The translations under genes were made by a program, and so were the position numbers. Shown piece after piece: positions 45,029 through 53,761 of a stretch of 64,000 nucleotides of DNA. Within the stretch, counting starts at the first letter, position 1. Each line of letters begins with the position of its first letter. Location: positions 124,001-188,000 of the forward strand of contig NZ_JHWV01000005.1 of the NCBI RefSeq assembly GCF_000622005.1. The letters run 5' to 3'. The notes under the pieces are model-generated. The model worked only from the letters and a program-made list of their open reading frames with translations. It was not told where the DNA came from and ran no database searches. The stretch comes from Anaerovibrio sp. RM50 (GTDB taxonomy: Bacteria > Bacillota > Negativicutes > Selenomonadales > Selenomonadaceae).

Positions 45029-45253
45029 GTGCTTACGGTTTTGATGGTAATAGATGCATTGGTAGCTATCGTTCTGATCGGTTCAGTGTTGGCTCAGTCT
45101 CCAAAGTCTGCAGGCATGGGCCTGGGCGGCGGCAGCGACACAGTATTCAGCAGCAATGCCCGTGGTATGGATGCACTGTTGGCAAGAGTAACGGTGGTCT
45201 TTGCGATTCTCTTTGCAGTAGTCACTTTGGTGATTGCAAAAATGACCATGTAA
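45029..45253 (+). CDS. secG: Preprotein translocase subunit SecG
   Basis: A 74-residue membrane protein with two hydrophobic helices (about 3-22 and 51-71) joined by a glycine-rich loop (SAGMGLGGGSDTVFSS), the SecG pattern. The start is GTG with AGGAGG 8 nt upstream. It begins the Firmicutes-type order secG - carboxylesterase - rnr - smpB. Confidence 0.9.
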   Translation: MLTVLMVIDALVAIVLIGSVLAQSPKSAGMGLGGGSDTVFSSNARGMDALLARVTVVFAILFAVVTLVIAKMTM

Positions 45254-45270
45254 TTTGTGACTTGACACAA

Positions 45271-45319
45271 GGCGCTTACTATCCATCATAGTTTCTATGG
45301 TAGGTAGTGGGCGCTTTTT
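45271..45319 (+). terminator. Hairpin with T run between secG and the esterase gene
   Basis: GGCGCTTACTATC folds back imperfectly on GTAGGTAGTGGGCGC with CAT/ATG pairing at the inner end, then CTTTTTAC follows. It may be a terminator or attenuator within the operon. Confidence 0.55.
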
Positions 45320-45344
45320 ACTTTTTCATGAAAGGATAACCAAC

Positions 45345-46088
45345 ATGATTATTAACGGCGGCGAGCCTTTCTTTATGAAGGGAGGACCACACGGCATACT
45401 TTTAATCCACGGCTTCACCGGGGTTCCGGCGGAAATGCTCTTGTTGGGCAGATATCTCAATGACAAGGGGTACACAGTGCTGGCAGTGCGTCTGGCGGGT
45501 CATGGTACCACCACAGAGGATATGTCCCACATGACGGCAGAGGACTGGTATGACTCCGTGTGTGATGGTTATTCAATTTTAGCTTCTATCTGCGAAAAAA
45601 TATCCGTGGTGGGCCAGTCCATGGGGGGACTTCTCAGCATTATCCTTTCTGCCAATGCCAATGTAAAGTGCTGCTGTACTATGGCGGCCCCAATTTACAT
45701 TCACGAGGACAAGCAACTATATCGCCTGCCTGCCAAGGAGCATTGCAAGAATAAATATTGGCCCAAGAAAAAGCGCATGCATTTGGACGTACCCCAGGTG
45801 TGCAACGCCTCCTACGGGGAATATCCCATGGAGTCCGTCCATGAGCTTCTGGATCTCATTGACAGAAGCAAGCGGGAGCTGCCACGGGTAAAATGCCCAA
45901 TGCTGGTAATACATAGTCATAACGACCATACTGCCAGAGACCGCAGTGCCAATAAGATATACGATCTGGCGGGCAGCTACGAGAAGGAACTGGTATGGCT
46001 GGAAGAGTCCGGCCATTTGATAACCATCGGCTGCGAGCGCCAAAAGGCTTTTGAGCTGGTGGATGAATTTATAAGGGAACATTCATAA
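45345..46088 (+). CDS. Carboxylesterase (alpha/beta hydrolase)
   Basis: A 247-residue alpha/beta hydrolase: LLIHGFTGVPAEM (oxyanion loop), the nucleophile serine in VVGQSMGGLLS, an aspartate in HSHNDHTARD, and the histidine in ESGHLITIG. This matches the Est30/YvaK carboxylesterase found between secG and rnr in Firmicutes. The ATG at 45345 has AAAGGA 8 nt upstream. The natural substrate is not known. A family A element separates it from rnr. Confidence 0.88.
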   Translation: MIINGGEPFFMKGGPHGILLIHGFTGVPAEMLLLGRYLNDKGYTVLAVRLAGHGTTTEDMSHMTAEDWYDSVCDGYSILASICEKISVVGQSMGGLLSIILSANANVKCCCTMAAPIYIHEDKQLYRLPAKEHCKNKYWPKKKRMHLDVPQVCNASYGEYPMESVHELLDLIDRSKRELPRVKCPMLVIHSHNDHTARDRSANKIYDLAGSYEKELVWLEESGHLITIGCERQKAFELVDEFIREHS

Positions 46089-46131
46089 AAAATCTGATAG
46101 ATATGGGCTGGTTAGTTGAATATTTTCAAAA

Positions 46132-46395
46132 GCGGGGGAATTTTTTCGTCTGCAAGAACGGAGTCCTCCTGCCGGAGGCTCATCATGGGCACGAAATTTA
46201 TTAACGCCACGATGTACGTGCGACCCTGTCGCCTACGAAGAAGCCGAATATATCGTGCATGATGATTTGTGCCAGCAACACTTAATGAAATCAAGCATTT
46301 TGCGCAGATTGAATTTAGTGATGCTCACTGGAAAGAAGGCGATTAGACATGCCGCACTTTCGGACGGAGTGATGAAGCCGAAAAAGTTTCACCGC
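46132..46395 (+). repeat. Family A long element, copy 8 (264 bp)
   Basis: It has standard family A ends and apex GCGAC-CCT-GTCGC, but carries an extra block of about 92 bp (about 46268-46359) between GATGATTT and GGACGGAG. The same block is in copy 9 with two base differences. Both long copies read GTCGCCTACG where others read GTCGCCTTCG. A leader motif (46106-46126) lies 5 nt upstream. It sits between the esterase gene and rnr. Confidence 0.88.
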
Positions 46396-46417
46396 TCCAG
46401 TAACTAAGAGAGATAAT

Positions 46418-48778
46418 ATGAAAAGAAATTTACAGCATAGAAAAGTAGACAAAAAAATAAAACAGGTGAAATCGAAGCTCACTCATAAGGAGCCCGTGGC
46501 AGAGGAATTGGTTACAGGGGTTCTCTCCTTGTCCTCTCGTGGCTTCGGTTTCGTCACCCCTGAGGGAATGCAGAAAAATGAGGACGACATCTTCATTTTG
46601 AAAAGCGGCCTTAACACAGCCATGAACGGTGACACAGTACAGGTGCGCCTCTTTCCTCAGTATGCCGTTACTCCCGGCCGTTCCAAGGAGGGAGAGGTAT
46701 ATAAGATTATTGAGCGGGCCAACAGCAAAATCGTTGGCATTTTCTCCGCCAGCCGCAATTTCGGCTTTGTATCCCCTGATGACACCCGCATAAAGGAAGA
46801 CATTTACATTCCTTCCGGGCAGTTTCTGGGGGCAAAAACTGGGGACAAGGTTGTGGTGGAAGTTACCCAGTGGCCTGAGGGCGGCAAAAAAGCCGAGGGG
46901 CATATTGTGGAGGTGCTGGGCAAAGCTGATGCCCCTGGGGTGGATATCCTCTCCATTATGCGTCAGTACGATTTGTCCGAGTCATTCCCCGAGGTGGTTC
47001 AGCAGGCCGCCAATGCTGTGGAGCAGTCCATAAATGCTGATGAGCATATTGGCAAAAATGGTCGTGAGGACCGTAGGCATCTTAAAATAGTCACCATTGA
47101 CGGTGAGGATGCCAAGGATCTGGACGATGGCGTTTACGTGGAAAAGCACGATGACGGCAGCTTCTTCCTTGGAGTATATATCGCCGACGTAAGCTGGTAT
47201 GTGCGGGAAAATCAGCCCTTGGATATTGAGGCCCAGGCCCGTGGCACCTCTGTGTATCTTGTGGACAGGGTTGTGCCAATGCTGCCAAAGGAACTTTCCA
47301 ACGGCATCTGCAGCCTCAACGCAGGAGTGGACCGGCTGTCCATGGCCTGTGAAATGGAAATCAGCCCTGTGGGCAAGGTGACCAAATACAAGATTTTGCC
47401 GGTGGTGGTCCACGTATACCGCCGCCTCACATACACATTGGTTAATAAGATTCTGGTGGAGCGGGACAAGGATTTCTGCCAGGACAATGAAGATATTTTG
47501 CCACTTCTTTACAATTTGGAAGAGGTGCGCAATGCCATGTATAAGTATCGCCATAATCGTGGTGCCATAAACTTTGAGGTACCGGAAATAAAGGTGAAGC
47601 TGGACGAAAACGGCAGGGCTGTGGGCCTTAAAAAACGTGTCAGCAATCTTGGTGAGTCCATTGTGGAGCAGTGTATGCTGGCCGCCAATGAGACAGTGGC
47701 GGAGCATATGTGCCGCCGCAAGCAGCCATTTATGTACCGTATCCATGAAACTCCTGAGCCAGCAAAAATAGAGGCATTAAACCGCCTTATGGGCACCTTT
47801 GGCCTTCATTTGAAGACCTCTGCCGAGGGAAATGTCCGTCCAAAGGAGCTTCAGATTGCCCTGGAAAAGATAGCGGGGAAGCCTGAGGAAAAGATTCTGG
47901 GCACTGTATCCCTCCGCTCCATGCAACAGGCAAGATATGCAGCGGTAAATGAAGGACATTTCGGTCTTGCTGCCGAATACTATACACACTTCACTTCTCC
48001 TATCCGCAGATATCCGGATTTGATAGTTCACAGACTTCTACGGGAAAGCTTCCCAACGGGGAGCATTCCAAGGGATCGCCGCGAGCAGCTTATACATAAG
48101 CTTCCAGAAATGGCAGAGCACGCCTCCAAACGGGAGAGGGTGGCAGTATCTGCTGAGCGTGACACCACCGACCTTAAGAAGGTAGAATACATGGAGCAGT
48201 TCGTGGGGGATACCTTCGAGGGAGTTATCAGCAGTGTCACTGGCTTTGGCTTCTTTGTGGAACTGGATAACGGTGTTGAGGGGCTGGTTCACATGACCAC
48301 CCTGAAGGATGACTACTACGACTATGTTGAAAACCGCTACGCTTTGGTGGGGAACCATCATCACCGCAGCTACCAGCTGGGAGACACAGTGGAGGTCATT
48401 CTGGTACGGGCAAGCGTGGAGGAAAAGGCACTGGACTTCGTGGTGAAGGACAACTGCGACCCACGGGTTCTCCGCATGGAAAACTCCACAGACCGCAAGC
48501 CAAAAGCAAAGTCCTCCGGCAAAAAGTCCAAGGAGAAGATTGCCAAGGTTAGCGAAACTGGTAGAAAATCCAGGAAGGGCGAGAAAAAATCCTCAAAGAA
48601 ATTTGACCGCAAAAAGCCGCCAAAGGAAAATAAGAAAAAAGAAGCCCGGAAAAAGGCGGAAAAGACTTCTTCTTACAAGCCAAAGAAAAAGACCAAAACT
48701 TCCAAGCGCAATAAACACGACCACAAGTCTGTAAAGCGCAAGGGAAAATCAAAAATAGATATAATAGCTGAAATATAA
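46418..48778 (+). CDS. rnr: Ribonuclease R
   Basis: A 786-residue 3'-5' exoribonuclease. Order: N-terminal cold-shock domains (about 25-165; GFGFVTPEG, NFGFVSPDD), the RNB catalytic domain with the metal-site aspartates in TIDGEDAKDLDDGVY (about 227-241) and YTHFTSPIRRYPDLIVHRLL, an S1 domain (FEGVISSVTGFGFFVELDNGVEGLVH), and a very lysine-rich tail of about 100 residues. RNase R and SmpB act together in ribosome rescue and decay of defective mRNA, and smpB follows. Confidence 0.95.
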   Translation: MKRNLQHRKVDKKIKQVKSKLTHKEPVAEELVTGVLSLSSRGFGFVTPEGMQKNEDDIFILKSGLNTAMNGDTVQVRLFPQYAVTPGRSKEGEVYKIIERANSKIVGIFSASRNFGFVSPDDTRIKEDIYIPSGQFLGAKTGDKVVVEVTQWPEGGKKAEGHIVEVLGKADAPGVDILSIMRQYDLSESFPEVVQQAANAVEQSINADEHIGKNGREDRRHLKIVTIDGEDAKDLDDGVYVEKHDDGSFFLGVYIADVSWYVRENQPLDIEAQARGTSVYLVDRVVPMLPKELSNGICSLNAGVDRLSMACEMEISPVGKVTKYKILPVVVHVYRRLTYTLVNKILVERDKDFCQDNEDILPLLYNLEEVRNAMYKYRHNRGAINFEVPEIKVKLDENGRAVGLKKRVSNLGESIVEQCMLAANETVAEHMCRRKQPFMYRIHETPEPAKIEALNRLMGTFGLHLKTSAEGNVRPKELQIALEKIAGKPEEKILGTVSLRSMQQARYAAVNEGHFGLAAEYYTHFTSPIRRYPDLIVHRLLRESFPTGSIPRDRREQLIHKLPEMAEHASKRERVAVSAERDTTDLKKVEYMEQFVGDTFEGVISSVTGFGFFVELDNGVEGLVHMTTLKDDYYDYVENRYALVGNHHHRSYQLGDTVEVILVRASVEEKALDFVVKDNCDPRVLRMENSTDRKPKAKSSGKKSKEKIAKVSETGRKSRKGEKKSSKKFDRKKPPKENKKKEARKKAEKTSSYKPKKKTKTSKRNKHDHKSVKRKGKSKIDIIAEI

Positions 48779-48791
48779 TATTAATTGCATA

Positions 48792-48841
48792 GTGGTGGTC
48801 TGTTTCTAGAGAGCGCGAGCGTTCCGAATATAGACCACCAC
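48792..48841. other. Inverted repeat between rnr and smpB
   Basis: GTGGTGGTCT and AGACCACCAC are perfect 10-bp arms around a 30-nt loop that itself holds GAGCGC/GCGAGC-like pairing. No T run follows, so it may be an RNA-processing or pausing structure rather than a terminator. Seen once in this window. Confidence 0.5.
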
Positions 48842-48873
48842 CGAGAAAAAAGTATTGGAGATTTAAACATTTT

Positions 48874-49338
48874 ATGGGCAAGAAAAACCAAGGCATGAAG
48901 ATTGTCTGCGAAAACCGCAAGGCCCGTCACGATTACTTTATTCATGAAACCTTCGAGGCAGGCCTGGTTCTTCAGGGAACCGAGGTAAAATCCCTCCGCG
49001 AAGGCAAGGCAAACCTTAAGGACAGCTACGCCGAAATAAAAAACGGCGAAATATTCATTGTGAACATGCACATCAGTCCTTACGATCACGGAAATATTTT
49101 TAATCACGACGAACGCAGGCCCCGCAAGCTTTTGATGCATAAACAGGAAATAATAAAATTATTTAGTAAGACCCGGGAGAAGGGTTTTACCATAGTTCCG
49201 TTGAAAATATACTTTGTTAAGGGCAGAGCAAAAATTGAAATTGCTCTGGCCAGTGGTAAACACAACTACGACAAACGGCAGGATCTAAAGGACAAGGCCG
49301 TAAAACGTGACATAGAGCGCGATTTGCGCGGCAGATAG
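48874..49338 (+). CDS. smpB: SsrA-binding protein SmpB
   Basis: A 154-residue RNA-binding protein: [12 protein letters not shown]-type start ([20 protein letters not shown]), [21 protein letters not shown], the [12 protein letters not shown] block, and a basic C-terminal tail ([21 protein letters not shown]). It binds tmRNA and delivers it to stalled ribosomes. The tmRNA gene was not seen in the window. GGAG lies 13-14 nt before the ATG, a long spacing. Confidence 0.95.
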   Translation: MGKKNQGMKIVCENRKARHDYFIHETFEAGLVLQGTEVKSLREGKANLKDSYAEIKNGEIFIVNMHISPYDHGNIFNHDERRPRKLLMHKQEIIKLFSKTREKGFTIVPLKIYFVKGRAKIEIALASGKHNYDKRQDLKDKAVKRDIERDLRGR

Positions 49339-49350
49339 TTATTTATAATA

Positions 49351-49379
49351 GGCAGATGACTACTGAGTTGAACATTTTT
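49351..49379 (+). repeat. Leader motif before family A copy 9
   Basis: GGCAGATGACTACTGAGTTG followed by AACATTTTT, ending 4 nt before the element. It is the clearest version of the leader shared with 15063, 15237, 25237, 46106 and 8870. Confidence 0.6.
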
Positions 49380-49383
49380 GGAG

Positions 49384-49647
49384 GCGGGGGAATTTTTTCG
49401 CCTGCAAGAACGGAGTCCACCTGCCGGAGGCTCATCATGGGCACGAAATTTATTAACCCCTCGATGTATGTGCGACTCTGTCGCCTACGGAGAAGCCGAA
49501 TATATAGTGCATGATGATTTGTGCCAGCAACACTTAATGAAATCAAGCATTTTGCGCAGATTGAATTTAGCGATGCTCACTGGAAAGAAGGCGATTATAC
49601 ATGCCGCACTTTCGGACGGAGAGATGAAGCCGAAAAAGTTTCACCGT
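49384..49647 (+). repeat. Family A long element, copy 9 (264 bp)
   Basis: Same long form as copy 8, with apex GCGAC-TCT-GTCGC and the 92-bp block. The block is open in all of one frame here (VPATLNEIKHFAQIEFSDAH...) and that frame runs on into pfkA. In copy 8 the same frame has a TAG. The element ends CACCG 60 nt before the true pfkA start. Confidence 0.88.
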
Positions 49648-49706
49648 TCGCTATTTGTTCAACTGTTAATATGACAGAAAAAACTATAGAAGGGAGAATC
49701 CTCAAT

Positions 49707-50684
49707 ATGTTACATAATATAGCCGTACTTACCAGCGGCAATGACTGCCCGGGCATGAACGCCTGCATCAGGGCAGTGGTCCGCACCGCAGTTCATCAGG
49801 GCGTCCATATCTGGGGTGTTCACAACGGTTACAAGGGCCTGGTTAATGACGAAATCGAGGAGCTCACTACCCGCAGTGTGGGAGACATGATTCAGCGGGG
49901 AGGCACCTTCCTGGGCATCGCCCGCAGCGGGGAGTTCTTTGAGGAGGATGGCCGTCGCCAGGGCTACGAAAATCTGAAAAAGCATGGCATTGAGGGCCTT
50001 ATTGTCATCGGCGGCAGCGGCAGTATCAAGGGTGCCGCCACCATGAGCAAGGAATTTGGCATGCCTGTTATTGGTATTCCGGCCACCATTGAAAATGACG
50101 TTTGGGGCACGGATTATACCATTGGCTCCGATACGGCGGCCAACACAGTGGTGGATGCTATCAATAAGCTTCGTGACACTGCCTGTGCTCATCGCCGTAT
50201 TGTACTTATTGAGGTAATGGGCAAGACCTCTGGATGGCTGGCCATGACAGCTGGTATAGCCGGCGGTGCCGAGTATGTTCTGGTGCCTGAGACCAAGTCC
50301 AATATTGACCAGATTTGTGAGGAAATCCGTGCAGATTATGCCAAGGGGAAAAAGTATAGTCTGCTGGTGGTTGCTGATGGTGCTCTGAAGGGAATGGGGG
50401 TCACAACCACAGAGCTGGGCAAGCAGATTCAGGAGAAAACTGAGATTGACACCAGAGTTACTGTTCTGGGACATATCCAGCGGGGCGGCTCCCCATCAGT
50501 GGAGGACCGCATAAACGCCAGCATGCTGGGTGAAAAGGCTGTACTGGCCATAATCCATGGCAAGCAGGACGTGGTGGTAGGATTTGACACAGGGGTTGTA
50601 GTGGAGATTCCTATTGACGAGGCCACCAACAACAGAAAGACTCTGGATACGGAGTTTATCAGACTGTCCAAGGTATTGGCATGA
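49707..50684 (+). CDS. pfkA: 6-phosphofructokinase, atypical active site
   Basis: A 325-residue phosphofructokinase: IAVLTSGNDCPGMNACIRAVVR, GYKGLV, GGTFLGIARSGEF, GTDYTIGSDTAANTVVDAI, IEVMGKTSGWLAM and HIQRGGSPSVEDR. Two usual catalytic residues differ: E129 in TIEND where most enzymes have Asp (E. coli D127), and S104 in GGSGS where ATP-using enzymes have Asp (E. coli D103). It may be a variant isozyme with other donor or regulation. The ATG at 49707 gives normal length; a longer frame from 49521 is repeat-derived. Confidence 0.88.
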   Translation: MLHNIAVLTSGNDCPGMNACIRAVVRTAVHQGVHIWGVHNGYKGLVNDEIEELTTRSVGDMIQRGGTFLGIARSGEFFEEDGRRQGYENLKKHGIEGLIVIGGSGSIKGAATMSKEFGMPVIGIPATIENDVWGTDYTIGSDTAANTVVDAINKLRDTACAHRRIVLIEVMGKTSGWLAMTAGIAGGAEYVLVPETKSNIDQICEEIRADYAKGKKYSLLVVADGALKGMGVTTTELGKQIQEKTEIDTRVTVLGHIQRGGSPSVEDRINASMLGEKAVLAIIHGKQDVVVGFDTGVVVEIPIDEATNNRKTLDTEFIRLSKVLA

Positions 50685-50818
50685 TAGTTAAGGCGCTGTC
50701 CTAAAATATATGAGTGCGGTTCCAGTTATTTTTCAGAATCGTGTCATATAATAATCCATAAGATATTCCTTTTTAGTAATCAGATTAATATTGTGTGTAT
50801 TGATGGGAGGAATTCAAG

Positions 50819-51187
50819 ATGAGATTTTTTAAGTGCGATTTGTGTGGCAACATTACTACAGCTCTTAGCGATGTGAAGGGGCCTTTGTCTTGCTGCGGTC
50901 AGGGAATGACTGAGCTGATTCCGGGCACCACCGATGCAGCCCAGGAGAAGCATGTTCCCGCTGTTACTGTGGAGGGCAACAAGGTCAGTGTCAAGGTGGG
51001 CAGCGTTGAGCACCCTATGACTGACGCCCATTACATTCAGTGGATTGTTATCGAGACCAACAAGGGCTGTCAGATGAAGAAGCTCACTCCACAGGACAAG
51101 CCTGAGGCAGAGTTCCTGTTGACTGATGGGGAGACTCTGGTGGCAACCTATGAGTATTGCAACCTCCACGGCCTCTGGAAAGCGTGA
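50819..51187 (+). CDS. dfx: Desulfoferrodoxin-type superoxide reductase
   Basis: A 122-residue non-heme iron protein that reduces superoxide to hydrogen peroxide in anaerobes. The N-terminal rubredoxin-like site has C6, C9, C25 and C26 (CDLCGN, CCGQ). The catalytic site has H45, H65, H71, C114 and H117 (EKHVP, VEHPM, AHYIQW, CNLHGLW), matching the 4-His/1-Cys centre of two-iron desulfoferrodoxin. GGGAGG lies upstream of the ATG, and a strong terminator is downstream, so it is monocistronic. Confidence 0.95.
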   Translation: MRFFKCDLCGNITTALSDVKGPLSCCGQGMTELIPGTTDAAQEKHVPAVTVEGNKVSVKVGSVEHPMTDAHYIQWIVIETNKGCQMKKLTPQDKPEAEFLLTDGETLVATYEYCNLHGLWKA

Positions 51188-51271
51188 TGATGAAGCTGGA
51201 TTGCAGATTAGTAACAATTAAGAACAGGGATTTTATTCCTATGACAAAATAAATATTGTGCGGATAACTTA

Positions 51272-51313
51272 CGGACTGGTAAATGAGATGTGTCTCATAA
51301 CCAGTCCTTTTTC
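51272..51313 (+). terminator. Rho-independent terminator after the superoxide reductase gene
   Basis: GGACTGGT-A-AATGAGA pairs with TCTCAT-A-ACCAGTCC around a short loop and is followed by TTTTTC. The rest of the 303-bp gap 51188-51490 is AT-rich leader sequence with no further gene seen. Confidence 0.88.
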
Positions 51314-51490
51314 TGTAAAGACTAGCTGATAAAATTCATTAAAGTATACGTTTAAAACGGGTTGAATGACTCCGACTTATATGCTAAAATTTAATTTAAG
51401 TTTTTATGACCTTTTGTATATTATGGGCGATAATCTGCACGCCCAAAGGAATGAATAAATCTGTACTGAACAGGCAGTGCATACAGGGAC

Positions 51491-52942
51491 GTGGTATTTT
51501 TGCAAGACATTTCAAGAGGAAGACGCTCATCAAGGCGGCATTATGCCACCATGTTGCTCTTCATCATAGTGGATTATATTGCCTTGGTACTTGCCCAGGA
51601 AACTGCTTATCAGATCAGGGCACTGTTTCAGGGGTTATTGCCTACGGTTTTTGAATTGCCGGTAAATTACCAATTTATATACATTCCCTTGGTGTTTATT
51701 TTATGCATTGCAGTGCAAAGCGGCTATGAGTTCAACCGACCTTCACTGGATGTGAGTCAGGGCGTATTCAAGGGCCTTCTCTTTGGCATGATTATGAGCA
51801 TAATTGCATTGTTTGTAATCAACGCCAGCGGCAAGGTATCAAGGTTATTTTGCTTCATATTTATATTTACATCCTTGGGCTGGGTGGCGGTGTTAAGATA
51901 TGCTGTATCAAAGTTTATCAAAGGTTCCACACTCTTGAAGGAAGAAATCATAGTAGTAGGTGCCGGCAAGACTGCGGAACGCATCAGGGACTATTTTGAC
52001 AAGGATTTGGCCTACCGCTATGAAATAGTGGGACTTATCGATGATAATCCTATATCAGACGAGCTCCCATCGGAGTATCCTCTCCTGGGGAAGATGGATG
52101 ACGCCGTCAGAATAGTCCAGGAGATGGACATAAATACGGTGTTGGTATCAGCTCCGGGCATGGATAAGGACAAAATGGACCAGCTGCTGACGGATATCCG
52201 CCCTTATGTGCGCAATATCCTGTTTGCACCAAATCTGGTGGGTACCCCAATGGGCACTGTCCAGATACAGACCTTGTTCAGTGAACAGATTACTTTGTTA
52301 AAGAGTTACAATAATTTAGCCAGGGTTCGTAGCAAGCTACTGAAAAGGCTTTTTGATTTTTGCTTTACTCTGGTGTTTATGCCAATAATTATTCCTATAC
52401 TCTTTGTATTGGGAATTATTATAAAACTGGATTCTAAGGGCAGTGTATTCTACAATGCACAGCGTCTTGGTGAAAGTGGCAAAAACTTTACCTGTTATAA
52501 ATTCCGATCCATGTACACTGACGGGGATGAGCGGCTGAAGAAATATTTGGCCAAAAATACCGATGCAGCAGCGGAGTGGAAGGAATTTGCCAAATTAAGG
52601 GGTTATGATCCACGAGTAACACGGGCTGGACGCTGGATGCGCAAGACCAGTCTTGATGAACTCCCACAGCTTTTGAATGTGCTGGAGGGCACCATGAGCT
52701 TGGTGGGCCCACGACCATATCTGCCGAGAGAAAAGGCAGACATGGGAGCCGATGCGGAAATCATCACCATGGCAAAGCCTGGTATCACGGGCTTTTGGCA
52801 GGTGAACGGCCGAAATGACGTATCCTTCGCCACCAGAGTGGCCATGGATGTGTGGTATGTAAAAAATTGGTCATTGGCAAGGGACATAATGTTTCTAGTG
52901 AAGACCTTTAAAATAGTTTTAGGAAAAAGCGGAGCGTACTAA
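51491..52942 (+). CDS. Undecaprenyl-phosphate hexose-1-phosphate transferase (WbaP/WcaJ type)
   Basis: A 483-residue polyprenyl glycosylphosphotransferase. The N-terminal part has about four membrane helices, then a soluble nucleotide-binding-like domain ([13 protein letters not shown]), one further helix, and the C-terminal sugar transferase domain ([57 protein letters not shown]). It puts the first sugar on the lipid carrier and starts the surface polysaccharide locus. The start is GTG at 51491 with only a weak upstream purine run, so the exact start is uncertain. Confidence 0.9.
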   Translation: MVFLQDISRGRRSSRRHYATMLLFIIVDYIALVLAQETAYQIRALFQGLLPTVFELPVNYQFIYIPLVFILCIAVQSGYEFNRPSLDVSQGVFKGLLFGMIMSIIALFVINASGKVSRLFCFIFIFTSLGWVAVLRYAVSKFIKGSTLLKEEIIVVGAGKTAERIRDYFDKDLAYRYEIVGLIDDNPISDELPSEYPLLGKMDDAVRIVQEMDINTVLVSAPGMDKDKMDQLLTDIRPYVRNILFAPNLVGTPMGTVQIQTLFSEQITLLKSYNNLARVRSKLLKRLFDFCFTLVFMPIIIPILFVLGIIIKLDSKGSVFYNAQRLGESGKNFTCYKFRSMYTDGDERLKKYLAKNTDAAAEWKEFAKLRGYDPRVTRAGRWMRKTSLDELPQLLNVLEGTMSLVGPRPYLPREKADMGADAEIITMAKPGITGFWQVNGRNDVSFATRVAMDVWYVKNWSLARDIMFLVKTFKIVLGKSGAY

Positions 52943-52944
52943 TT

Positions 52945-53703
52945 ATGAAGAAATTATCAAAAATGATTATGGTATGTATACTGGGAGTGTCTGTTGCTGT
53001 AGGTTTACAAAACAGAAACGTACAGGCTGAACCTGTATCTGAGGGCAATATAATTGTGGTGGCTGATGACGATACTAGCGTATTTAAAGTGAACTACATG
53101 CATAAAGAAAATATGCTGGATCAGTATCGGTTGTTTAAGTATGATAGAATACAATTGGTGTCTGTGGGACATGGGGAGTTTCCTTCGACTTTATCTTCTG
53201 CTTATTATATACAAATAGGTGTGGATGGTTGTGCCCAAATTCCCTGTGTGGGAAGAGTAAGATTAGTAGATCTCACCTTGGATGAAGCTAGAGACTTATT
53301 AGAAAGTAGGCTAAGTAAATATTTTAAACTGTCTGGATTTGATGTTTTTTTGCGGGAATATGCTACACGTAAGGTTTACGTTATGGGAAATGTTAAATCA
53401 CCTGGTATCAAAGAAATGGCAGTAGACTCTATGAATGTTTATGCGGCAATTTCTGCAGCTAACGGTGTAGATAATAGAGGTCGTTCTAAGCACGTTCAAC
53501 TACTGCGTCAAGTTGATGATAAACTTTATTTTAAGGAAATAAATCTGGATGCTTTTGTAAAACAGCATGACATGAGCCAGAATATTGCCTTGGAAGATGG
53601 GGATATAGTATATGTACCAGATTCTGGTAAGGTTATTTGGAGCGAAGATATCATTCCATATATAAATGCTTATTCGGTATATAGAAGTTTAACAAATAAA
53701 TAA
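52945..53703 (+). CDS. Polysaccharide export protein (Wza-like, SLBB domain)
   Basis: A 252-residue exported protein with a signal peptide (1-29), a poly-export domain (YYIQIGVDGCAQIPCVGRVRLVDLTLDEARDLLESRLSKYF) and an SLBB-like domain (RKVYVMGNVKSPGIKEM, NIALEDGDIVYVPDSG). No lipobox is seen, unlike classical Wza, so outer-membrane anchoring is unclear. It is shorter than Wza (about 380 residues). It starts 2 nt after the glycosylphosphotransferase stop. The base composition becomes AT-rich from here on. Confidence 0.85.
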   Translation: MKKLSKMIMVCILGVSVAVGLQNRNVQAEPVSEGNIIVVADDDTSVFKVNYMHKENMLDQYRLFKYDRIQLVSVGHGEFPSTLSSAYYIQIGVDGCAQIPCVGRVRLVDLTLDEARDLLESRLSKYFKLSGFDVFLREYATRKVYVMGNVKSPGIKEMAVDSMNVYAAISAANGVDNRGRSKHVQLLRQVDDKLYFKEINLDAFVKQHDMSQNIALEDGDIVYVPDSGKVIWSEDIIPYINAYSVYRSLTNK

Positions 53704-53761
53704 TTTAATGAATAACTGTTAATTTATGAAGCGCATTAGAGGATAGGAGTTTTATACTAGC

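Noticed and set aside
8916-49546. Minus-strand reading frames in several family A copies with near-identical products (containing VPMMSLRQVDS...LAGEKIPP)
   Set aside because: They match only because the underlying DNA element is repeated; lengths vary, the starts have no ribosome sites, and changes do not favour silent positions.
8160-49647. Family A as a CRISPR array or REP/BIME cluster
   Set aside because: Copies are long, scattered and lack regular spacers or cas genes; the length and long hairpin differ from short REP units.
49521-49706. N-terminal extension of pfkA through family A copy 9
   Set aside because: The extension is repeat sequence, the true family start and a ribosome site are at 49707, and the same frame is stopped by TAG in copy 8.
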